DNA of 64,000 nt, taken from Bacteroidaceae bacterium (GTDB lineage: Bacteria; Bacteroidota; Bacteroidia; Bacteroidales; Bacteroidaceae). Positions 47,901-53,706 of the stretch are shown here, piece after piece; the stretch's first letter is position 1; each line of letters begins with the position of its first letter. Made by a program: the position numbers and the translations under genes. A model generated the notes under the pieces. That model was not told the origin of the DNA, made no database searches, and worked only from the letters and a program-made list of their open reading frames with translations. The stretch spans positions 38,576 to 102,575 of the forward strand of contig JAFSAT010000040.1 of the NCBI GenBank assembly GCA_017442185.1. Reading direction: 5' to 3'.

Positions 47901-48289
47901 TTTACTCCCAGATATTTGTAGGTTTCGGCTTTTTGCTCGAATGGCTCTATTATTATGTTTCTGTTGTCTTCGTAGCGTATTTTTACATTTTGGTCACCTA
48001 TAAGGCTGCCCAGTACCTTGTCGAGCTCTTTTTGTCTTACGTTAAGGTTTATGGGTTTGTTTATGTTTACCAATGTCACACCTTGCAGGTGAAGTTTTGC
48101 TCCGGCAGCATTTGCTACCATTTCGAGCACTTTGCCTAATGGTTGGTTGCTCACACGCAATGTTATCTTATCATTTTTCCACTCTTGTATTTCTTGTGCA
48201 TGCAGTGTTGTTGTGTTTGTACAGAATATCAATAGAATGATAATCAGCACCCTGCGTGAAAGATTGAGGATTAAATCTGCATTTATCAT
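44933..48289 (-). CDS. SusC/RagA family TonB-dependent transporter with N-terminal STN domain
   Basis: 1118 residues. In order: signal peptide (to about HAQ at 32), an STN/secretin-type domain at about 40-110 (NQPLGKVLEMVANAAG, KELDKVLGSLIGD), a carboxypeptidase-regulatory-like domain (VNGRVIDAETKEPLVGAMI), a TonB-box region (DEVVVTG), the plug, and a 22-strand barrel ending in ...SMSIIFK. The STN domain normally talks to a FecR-type anti-sigma factor to induce the operon when the substrate binds, but no fecI/fecR pair is in this window. It is the transporter core of the cluster. Confidence 0.93.
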   Translation of the reverse strand: MINADLILNLSRRVLIIILLIFCTNTTTLHAQEIQEWKNDKITLRVSNQPLGKVLEMVANAAGAKLHLQGVTLVNINKPINLNVRQKELDKVLGSLIGDQNVKIRYEDNRNIIIEPFEQKAETYKYLGVNGRVIDAETKEPLVGAMIMVTDGSTDRGTNGCITDIDGKFSLHMKSKESIRITYMGYEPLSKQILRAESNLQIALKPAYGNIDEVVVTGLSKRMESSYTGNYVTVKGSELLKMNPTSILKGLQFFDPSFKVIENNSRGSDPNAEPEFQIRGDQSLGTSASMNSMDLMLDNVSSRPNTPLFVLDGFIVPMSRILDLDPERVDNITILKDAAATAIYGSRASNGVVVVETKVAPDGALSVSYNGTMTIQAPDLTDYNMMNAKQKLDTEWRAGMYNPNNANDMNEYNRYMRNILGGVNTYWLSQPLRTAIQNRHSLSVAGGTEVFRYSLDVNAAFQPGVMKGSENNTKGVNFSMTYLKEKFTMRANINLTESDGKNSPYGSFSDYTRLNPYYTPKDQDGKYAQILDNYRGYTIGNPLYNAHVGIKDETNSLSIATSLNLEYMILKNLRITGQLSYTRGMARSERFLPADHTNFATETDLTRKGSYSKNTGDMTSWSSNIGINYNLVLGKHLMSVFGNWTVNEDGNDYVNLSATGYPDKHMDDFIFGNKMDTNPNGSEAKSRSMGLIGQLSYSYDNRYSVDFNISGEASSRYSDHELVPFWSVGGRWNAHNERWLRGYVSNLVLRASYGVTGEQNFSPYEAIEFYTYANTMKPYTSFPVLGAVLAGLNNPDLGWAQTHNTSFAIDFGFWKNRINMSFNYYNNITKELLTNYDLAPSTGFGSMTMNAGELQNEGFDASLNIIALQDIRNQFYWTINVNANHNKNKIRKVSDYLRKINEEQLKSAEAPRPIYQEGQSTTTLFAVQSLGIDPVTGNEVFLKRNGEKTFVWDATDKVPVGDTNPDVSGTISTSINWKDFSCALGFTYKWGGVVYNSTLVDKIENSNIAYNLDKRAGVGRWEKPGDVVRYVRFSTYGANTPASTRFIMDDDEIKFATLNLGYRMNSSKYSFLRNLNVDILALNFTTNDIARISPIRMERGLDYPFARSYTLSMSIIFK

Positions 48290-48334
48290 ATTTTGTTTGT
48301 TTGGTTGTTTGTTGAGTTTTATTCGTTTTTTATT

Positions 48335-49306
48335 TTATTGCAGTATTGCGTCGAGTACTGCAATGTATCTGCTGTCGGCATTATATTTTTCTTTGTAATC
48401 TTTGTAGAGTGCATCTGCTCGTTCTATCTCTTTGCCTTGTTGTATGAAATTGCATAACAAGGTGTAGAGGACAAAATCGCGTTGCGGGCCTGTGTAGAAT
48501 GTGGCAAGTTCGCTATACATATCTTCGAGACGGGTGGGGGCGTTGTATGTGTCGCCTTTCTGTATTGCGGACTTTTCGTTCATATACATGCTGTATCGCA
48601 TTAGCAGGCTTGCATATTCGGGGCAGCTGAGTGAGGCTGCGTCGCTGCGTGGGCTGAATCCCTCCATTATGCTCCAATAGTCGCCAATCTCTTGCTGCTC
48701 GATGGCGGTACCGCGTACACTTGCATACATCACGGGATATTCCATGAATGATAGATAAGCATCGCTTTCTGTCATTGATAGAATATAGTTGGCTGCCTCT
48801 TCTGACAATTGGGCTGCAGCAAGCATGGATTTTACTTTTTCGAGGAGAGTGCGCGAGTCGTTGATTCTTGCATCAGGCTTAATGTCGAGTGCAACACATG
48901 CCAGCAGTTGTGCCTTGTAGCGCATGTCGCGCTTAAGGTTCTCAATGTCTTGCATCACAAGGTTTGTTTTTATTGCATTTTCGCTGCCGCTGATGCTTGC
49001 TTCGGGAACTTTGCTGTTTCCGTAGTTTATGTTTATATGAAGGCTGTCTCCCGGACTGAGCAACACCTTTGTTTTACCGTTAACCAAGAAGCATACAAGT
49101 CGGTCGGTAGTGAATTTGTATAGATGCTCTTCTCCCGGGTTTGTGTAGAACTCGGCTGCCAGCAGTGGTGTTTGTACACAATCGTAGTGTACCATATTGC
49201 CTTTATATCCATATATTTGTGTGCTGAGCACTGTGTTCTCTTGTGCAACTGCGCTTGTGAATGGTTGCGCTATGGCAAAGAGTAAACATGATAGTAGTTT
49301 TTTCAT
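48335..49306 (-). CDS. DUF4369-like periplasmic protein lacking a thioredoxin domain
   Basis: 323 residues with a signal peptide (MKKLLSCLLFAIAQPFTSAVAQ). The body resembles the N-terminal beta domain plus helical linker of the three TlpA paralogues downstream (LVCFLVNGKTKVLLSPGDSLHININYG; long central helices), but the chain ends where their thioredoxin domain would start. No CxxC is present. It is the first gene of the cluster, 45 bp before SusC. The similarity was judged by eye and should be tested by profile comparison. Confidence 0.55.
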   Translation of the reverse strand: MKKLLSCLLFAIAQPFTSAVAQENTVLSTQIYGYKGNMVHYDCVQTPLLAAEFYTNPGEEHLYKFTTDRLVCFLVNGKTKVLLSPGDSLHININYGNSKVPEASISGSENAIKTNLVMQDIENLKRDMRYKAQLLACVALDIKPDARINDSRTLLEKVKSMLAAAQLSEEAANYILSMTESDAYLSFMEYPVMYASVRGTAIEQQEIGDYWSIMEGFSPRSDAASLSCPEYASLLMRYSMYMNEKSAIQKGDTYNAPTRLEDMYSELATFYTGPQRDFVLYTLLCNFIQQGKEIERADALYKDYKEKYNADSRYIAVLDAILQ

Positions 49307-49331
49307 AAAAAGAAATTTAAAATCCGATGCG

Positions 49332-49362
49332 ACAAAGATATTGTTTTTATATATTATTGCAA
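49332..49362 (-). promoter_or_regulatory. Putative promoter of the SusC/SusD-TlpA cluster
   Basis: On the minus strand TTG (49360-49362) and TATCTTTG (49333-49340) are 19 bp apart, matching the Bacteroidetes promoter form, 26 bp before the first gene. The dispersed palindromic element lies just upstream (49412-49543). Confidence 0.6.
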
Positions 49363-49411
49363 CATTTTTTTTGTATAAAACATGGTTTTATATTTGTTTG
49401 TAACATAATTT

Positions 49412-49543
49412 AAGAAGCAGTTTGAATTATTTTCAGAACTGTTTAATTTTATATTACAAAATTTTTTATAGAGCAAAAATGGCAAAACAGACAATACAGT
49501 TTCTATCAAGAAAATATTTATTAGAAATTCAAACAGTTTCTTC
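49412..49543. repeat. Dispersed palindromic repeat element, copy 3
   Basis: 132-bp element with ends AAGAAGCAGTTTGAATT and AATTCAAACAGTTTCTTC as inverted copies, and a third internal motif CAGAACTGTTTAATT near 49434. The interior holds ATAGAGCAAAAAT, shared with copy 2 (GATAGAGCATAAAT). No coding potential. It occupies the divergent gap between the SusC/TlpA cluster and the SUMF1-type gene. Confidence 0.7.
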
Positions 49544-49552
49544 GATGAAGTT

Positions 49553-49583
49553 TTGTAATTTTAGGGTATAGCGGTAAATTTGT
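49553..49583 (+). promoter_or_regulatory. Putative promoter of the SUMF1-type gene
   Basis: TTTG at 49553-49556 and TAAATTTG at 49575-49582, 18 bp apart. Confidence 0.5.
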
Positions 49584-49634
49584 ATATAACGACAAGTTAC
49601 CGTATATTTGTCAAAAAATTAAAGAAATAAACGG

Positions 49635-50429
49635 GTGAATATGTTTAAAAGAATCGTGTTCGGGTTACTGTCTGCGGTAATGCTTGTCGGCTGTGCCCAA
49701 AATGATGCTTTGGTTAGAAACTTTGAGGTTAACGGTATATCTTTCAAAATGATATATGTGGAGGGTGGCTCATTTGTCATGGGTTCTTCGGAGCAAAGTC
49801 CCGGTGCCGAGGGTGATGAATTTCCTGCACATAATGTTTCGCTCGACGGTTTTTACATAGGAGAGACAGAGGTTACGCAAGAATTGTGGATGGCGGTTAT
49901 GGGTGGCAATAACCCATCGGGATTCACAAAAAATCCGTCCGACACAACTCTTAATGCGTTGATGCCTGTGGAGTCGGTTACATGGTTCCAATGTCTGGAG
50001 TTTATAGACAGTCTTAATTCGCTCACAGGAGCGACGTTCAGAATGCCAACCGAGGCCGAGTGGGAATTTGCCGCGCGTGGCGGAAATTTGTCGAAAGGTT
50101 TTCTTTACAGTGGCAGCAACAATATAGATGAGGTCGCTTGGTACGGTGTAAGCGATAAAGAGGGTATAACACACCCCGTTGGGCAGAAGCTGCCCAACGA
50201 ACTTGGATTATACGACATGAGCGGCAATGTGTGGGAGTGGTGCAGCGATTGGTATGCTCCTTATACAGCCGAGGATGCTGTTAATCCATCGGGTCCGGCC
50301 GAAGGACGTTCACGTGTCATCAGAGGTGGCTGTTGGTTTGTGGATGCACCTGTTTGCCGTCCGGCCGACCGCAGTTTAGGCTCGCCGCGTCACAGTGGTT
50401 GCATCTTGGGGCTTCGACTTGCAATGTGA
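49635..50429 (+). CDS. SUMF1/FGE-fold lipoprotein, probably not a formylglycine enzyme
   Basis: 264 residues with a lipobox (SAVMLVGC at about 14-21), then a complete formylglycine-generating-enzyme fold: GSFVMGS, YIGETEVTQELW, FRMPTEAEWEFAARGG, LYDMSGNVWEWCSDWY, RVIRGGCWF. In true FGE the active site has two cysteines in RGGSxxCxxxxC. Here the first catalytic position is Val and the remaining cysteines are C233 (in GGC) and C241 (VCRPADR). It is more likely a binding or structural module, as in PorK/GldK-type proteins, though it is far smaller than those. No sulfatase gene is nearby. Confidence 0.83.
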   Translation: MNMFKRIVFGLLSAVMLVGCAQNDALVRNFEVNGISFKMIYVEGGSFVMGSSEQSPGAEGDEFPAHNVSLDGFYIGETEVTQELWMAVMGGNNPSGFTKNPSDTTLNALMPVESVTWFQCLEFIDSLNSLTGATFRMPTEAEWEFAARGGNLSKGFLYSGSNNIDEVAWYGVSDKEGITHPVGQKLPNELGLYDMSGNVWEWCSDWYAPYTAEDAVNPSGPAEGRSRVIRGGCWFVDAPVCRPADRSLGSPRHSGCILGLRLAM

Positions 50430-50449
50430 AACAGGAGGTCTTTGCTGTG

Positions 50450-50869
50450 TCAGAGAGTAGGGTATTTTGCAAGAGCCTTATTCTCTTCGGCCTCCATTAC
50501 AGCTCGTGCTCCCTCGGCTTTATCGTCTATGCCGCACAGGTGTAGCACTCCGTGAATTATCACGCGGTGCAGTTCCTGTTCATACGGCAGGCCCAACAGT
50601 TCGCTGTTGCTGCGTACTGTGTCGAGGCTTATGAAAATATCTCCGCCTATTATATTCTCTTCGGTATAGTCGAATGTGATAATGTCGGTGTAATAGTCGT
50701 GTTCGAGGTATTCACGATTTATTTCGAGAATTTTATCATCGTTGCAGAATATGTAGGCAATATCGCCTACAACTTTTCCGTGTGCCTTTGCAATCTCCTT
50801 TATCCACGCAGTGATGCTGCGGCGCTTTATGTCAGGCATTTTTGTACCCTCTGTTGTGTAGCTTATCAT
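50450..50869 (-). CDS. ybeY: Endoribonuclease YbeY, rRNA maturation factor
   Basis: 139 residues. The zinc-binding motif reads HGVLHLCGIDDKAEG; the third ligand position is Asp rather than His, as in other Bacteroidetes YbeY. The opening region includes the conserved SIFCNDDKILEINREYL-like stretch (here YIFCNDDKILEINREYL). It acts in 16S rRNA 3' end processing. It is convergent with the SUMF1-type gene and follows the phosphoesterase gene by 12 bp. Confidence 0.93.
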   Translation of the reverse strand: MISYTTEGTKMPDIKRRSITAWIKEIAKAHGKVVGDIAYIFCNDDKILEINREYLEHDYYTDIITFDYTEENIIGGDIFISLDTVRSNSELLGLPYEQELHRVIIHGVLHLCGIDDKAEGARAVMEAEENKALAKYPTL

Positions 50870-50881
50870 TGTTTGTATTGT

Positions 50882-52033
50882 TTAAAATTGTTTGTCGAAT
50901 ATGGTGTTGCCGTCTGCTGCGGTGATTTTTATTTTTATTCCCTCTTTGTTTACAGATAGTTCTGCTACGCTGCGGTGGTCGTTTATTACAACGGGAAATT
51001 TGTTTGAGCCGTCTCTTTTTTCGACAAAGTAGTGACGATGGGTGTGTCCCGACAGCACAAGGTCTACTTTTGCTTTATTGAAGATGGGTGTGAAGAGCTC
51101 TGCCAAATGTCCTACTGCATGGTCTTCGGGTGTAGCGGTGCGCGAGGTGTGCACGGGTGGTATGTGCATAAGCACTATTCTGTTTTTTGTTTTGCGGAAT
51201 CGTTTGCTTCCGATCTCTTTTTCAAGCCATTCTGCTTGTTGCTTGCGATATTCGTCGAAGCGGTTTATACCTCCATACACAGGGTGTGTGTCGGGTTTAT
51301 CCTCGCCTGTGTCCAATACTATTATTGCGGTGTTTCCGTAATAGTATATGCCATAAAATTCTCCTTGTTTGCGGCCAATATAATTGTGGTATGTGCGTGC
51401 AAGATTGCCGCGTGTCTCGTGGTTGCCGCGCACTGCTATAAATGGTTTGTTTTTGGCAAAAAGTTCGGTTGAAACGTCGATAAAGCCGTTGTATGGTGTC
51501 TCGGGGTTGTCAAAATGGCTTATCATGTCGCCAAGGTAAAATATGGCATCGGCTTTTTCATATGATGAAAGTTCGAGCAGAGTGCGAAGTTTTTCGGCAT
51601 TGTCATGTATGTCATTTACAATTACAAATGAGCAATCTTGCATCTTGGGTGTCAAAGTGTTGAAACTGTACCACTCCGATGCAATGCTGTCGCCATATGT
51701 TATTTTATAGGGTTGAAAATCTTTTATCTCCTTTGAAACAAGGCGGTAGCGATAGTTCTTTCCGGGCTTAAGATTTTTTATATGCACAGCATTGTCGTAT
51801 CGGTAGGCCTGCACAAGTCCCGCCTCTGTGTTAAAGTATTGTCGAGGGGTGTTCCACTCTTCGCTCTCTATTTCCACCCAAGAGAATGTGCGTTCATTGG
51901 TTGTGAAGAATATTGTTGCTTCGTCGGTGGTTACATTTTGCAGATAAGGTCCGTGTGAGAACCTCAGCCCGTCGGCAAGTGCACCGATTGTGCATGTGGC
52001 AGACAGAATAAAGTATGTGACAGCTCTTTTCAT
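50882..52033 (-). CDS. Exported calcineurin-like metallophosphoesterase with purple-acid-phosphatase-type N-terminal domain
   Basis: 383 residues. Signal peptide (FILSATCTIGALADG), an N-terminal Fn3-like domain (VTTDEATIFFTTNERTFSWVEI), then the metallophosphoesterase motifs in order: NDIHDN, LGDMISH, GNHETRGN, and GHTHRH. All metal ligands appear intact. The substrate is unknown; the class includes purple acid phosphatases and phosphodiesterases acting in the periplasm. Confidence 0.9.
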   Translation of the reverse strand: MKRAVTYFILSATCTIGALADGLRFSHGPYLQNVTTDEATIFFTTNERTFSWVEIESEEWNTPRQYFNTEAGLVQAYRYDNAVHIKNLKPGKNYRYRLVSKEIKDFQPYKITYGDSIASEWYSFNTLTPKMQDCSFVIVNDIHDNAEKLRTLLELSSYEKADAIFYLGDMISHFDNPETPYNGFIDVSTELFAKNKPFIAVRGNHETRGNLARTYHNYIGRKQGEFYGIYYYGNTAIIVLDTGEDKPDTHPVYGGINRFDEYRKQQAEWLEKEIGSKRFRKTKNRIVLMHIPPVHTSRTATPEDHAVGHLAELFTPIFNKAKVDLVLSGHTHRHYFVEKRDGSNKFPVVINDHRSVAELSVNKEGIKIKITAADGNTIFDKQF

Positions 52034-52050
52034 TATTTTGTTTTTTTGTT

Positions 52051-53283
52051 TTATCCGAAGAATATGTAGGCTATTGCTATTGCGGCAACTATTCCTGCAA
52101 AGTCAGCTATAAGTCCGCAGGTTAGGGCGTAGCGTGTCTTGCGTATGCCCACGCTGCCAAAGTATACGGCCAGAATGTAGAATGTGGTGTCCGTAGCTCC
52201 TTGAAACAGGCAGGCAAGCCGTCCGCTGAACGAGTCGGCGCCATAAGTTTGCATTGCGTCAATCATCATTCCGCGAGCACCGCTGCCGCTCAGCGGTTTC
52301 ATCAGTGCAGTGGGCAGCGCACCAACAAAGTCGGAATTTCCCCCACATGCCTCTATGCACCATGCAATGCCGCCAATCAGCACATCCATTCCTCCCGATG
52401 CACGAAACACTCCCACTGCCACAAGTATGGCCACAAGATAGGGTATTATTCTGACTGCTGTGGTGAATCCCTCTTTTGCTCCCTCGATGAAACTGTCGTA
52501 TACGTTTATGCGTCGTATCATGCCCGAAACAATGAACAGAACTATTATTGTGAACAGCATCACGTTGGCAAGCGTGGTCGAGAATATCTCCACCTGTATG
52601 CGCGACATTTGTGCAACGCCCCATGTGCCTGCTGCTATAAACAGGCACACTCCGGCAAGAAAGAGGAGCATCGTTTTGTTAAACAGATTGATGCGTTGGT
52701 AGATTCCGGTTGCTATCAGTCCCACAAGTGTAGATACCGTGGTTGCCAACAGTATGGGAATAAACACGTCGGTAGGTTGTGCTGCACCCATCTGTGTGCG
52801 ATACATAAGCACGCTCATCGGAATAAGTGTAAGTCCCGAGGTGTTAAGCACAAGAAACATTATCATGGGATTTGTGGCGGTATCTTTTTGGGGATTCAGT
52901 TCTTGCAGTTGTTGCATGGCTTTCAGTCCCATGGGGGTTGCTGCATTGTCGAGTCCCAGCATGTTGGCTGCAAAATTCATAAACATTGTTCCGCTCACAG
53001 GGTGTTCTTTTGGTATATCGGGAAATATCTTGTTAAAAACGGGTGCCAATATTTTTGCCAACCACTCCACAAGTCCTCCACGTTCACCAATCTTCATGAG
53101 TCCCATCCATAAAGAGAGCACACCTGTAAGTCCAAGCGAAATTTCAAATGCCGATTTTGCTGTTGCAAAAGTGGAGTTCATTATCTCGGGGAATACCGTG
53201 GTGTCTCCTGCAAAAATCAGCTTGCATAGTGCTATAATAAACGCGAGCAGAAAAAATCCTATCCAAATATAGTTAAGTGCCAT
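52051..53283 (-). CDS. Nucleoside-recognition (SpmA/SpmB-type) membrane protein
   Basis: About 410 residues containing two Gate/nucleoside-recognition domains in one chain: an SpmA-like half (TTVFPEIMNSTFATAKSAFEISLGLTGVLSLWMGLMKI is its first block; NFAANMLGLDNAATPMG follows) and an SpmB-like half (DSFIEGAKEGFTTAVRIIPYL, ALMKPLSGSGARGMMIDAM). In Bacillus the two are separate genes for spore core dehydration; in non-sporulating Bacteroidetes they are fused and the role is unknown. The frame opens at 53370, but the first 29 residues would overlap the -7 element at 53304-53312, so ATG 53283 is used. Confidence 0.88.
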   Translation of the reverse strand: MALNYIWIGFFLLAFIIALCKLIFAGDTTVFPEIMNSTFATAKSAFEISLGLTGVLSLWMGLMKIGERGGLVEWLAKILAPVFNKIFPDIPKEHPVSGTMFMNFAANMLGLDNAATPMGLKAMQQLQELNPQKDTATNPMIMFLVLNTSGLTLIPMSVLMYRTQMGAAQPTDVFIPILLATTVSTLVGLIATGIYQRINLFNKTMLLFLAGVCLFIAAGTWGVAQMSRIQVEIFSTTLANVMLFTIIVLFIVSGMIRRINVYDSFIEGAKEGFTTAVRIIPYLVAILVAVGVFRASGGMDVLIGGIAWCIEACGGNSDFVGALPTALMKPLSGSGARGMMIDAMQTYGADSFSGRLACLFQGATDTTFYILAVYFGSVGIRKTRYALTCGLIADFAGIVAAIAIAYIFFG

Positions 53284-53303
53284 AATGTTGCTGTTTGCCT
53301 TTT

Positions 53304-53312
53304 GCAAATGTA
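53304..53312 (-). promoter_or_regulatory. Putative -7 element for the SpmA/SpmB-type gene
   Basis: Minus-strand TACATTTGC, with a TTTG 22 bp upstream. Its position decides the start codon of the gene at 53283. Confidence 0.5.
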
Positions 53313-53359
53313 TTAAGAAGCCGAAACAAAGTCGCAAATATAGAAAACTTTTCCAAAAA

Positions 53360-53401
53360 AATTTAAACACTTCTCAAATATACTTAGAAGCTGTTTGAAT
53401 T
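53360..53401. repeat. Dispersed palindromic motif, two divergent half-sites
   Basis: AATTTAAACACTTCT at 53360-53374 and AGAAGCTGTTTGAATT at 53386-53401 are the same motif in opposite orientation, 11 bases apart, arranged inside-out relative to the copies at 18954 and 49412. Confidence 0.55.
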
Positions 53402-53442
53402 TACAAATGCACACGCTTGTTTCGGTTGTTCTCCTTTAAGCA

Positions 53443-53477
53443 GATGGCGAATGAGCAGCTGCTGCTCATTCGCCATC
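53443..53477. other. Perfect 17-bp inverted repeat
   Basis: GATGGCGAATGAGCAGC, one base, then its exact complement. It is GC-rich in an otherwise AT-rich gap, 45 bp downstream of the small peptide gene (minus strand). No T-run follows on either strand, so it is not a classical terminator. Possible roles are an mRNA stabiliser or a protein-binding site. Confidence 0.75.
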
Positions 53478-53521
53478 TTATGAAAAGAAAGATTCTTTAA
53501 AATGTTCTTCTTGTCCTACGG

Positions 53522-53674
53522 TTAATTGCTCCAGATATTGTCCCAATCGTTGCGTTTTACACGTATGTCCGCTTCTCCCTCTGTCTCTTGTCCGCCAAAT
53601 GATGCTGTGAGCAGGCAGCTTGCGCTAATCATTGATATTTGGGTTGTTGCAGGTTTTGTATACTCTTTTTTCAT
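53522..53674 (-). CDS. Small peptide of a recurring Bacteroidales type (about 50 residues)
   Basis: Sequence opens MKKEYTKPATTQISMIS, has a short hydrophobic and Gly-containing centre (CLLTASFGG), and ends in a charged aromatic tail (VKRNDWDNIWSN). The MKKxYxKP opening and the acidic/Trp tail are a form I associate with many unannotated Bacteroidales short genes next to secreted proteins; function unknown. The frame can start at 53710, where ATG overlaps the stop of the GLUG gene (ATGA), giving 62 residues, but the MKKEY start at 53674 fits the group better. It could be a peptide pheromone, RiPP-like precursor or secreted factor. Confidence 0.6.
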   Translation of the reverse strand: MKKEYTKPATTQISMISASCLLTASFGGQETEGEADIRVKRNDWDNIWSN

Positions 53675-53706
53675 AGTTTTTTCGTTTAATATGTTTGAAT
53701 GTTTTT

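Noticed and set aside
52201..53112. 303-residue plus-strand ORF opposite the SpmA/SpmB-type gene
   Set aside because: Cys/His-rich low-complexity shadow frame with no family resemblance.
53284..53370. 29-residue upstream extension of the SpmA/SpmB-type protein
   Set aside because: It contains the -7 element at 53304-53312 and no conserved residues; the MALNY start is typical.
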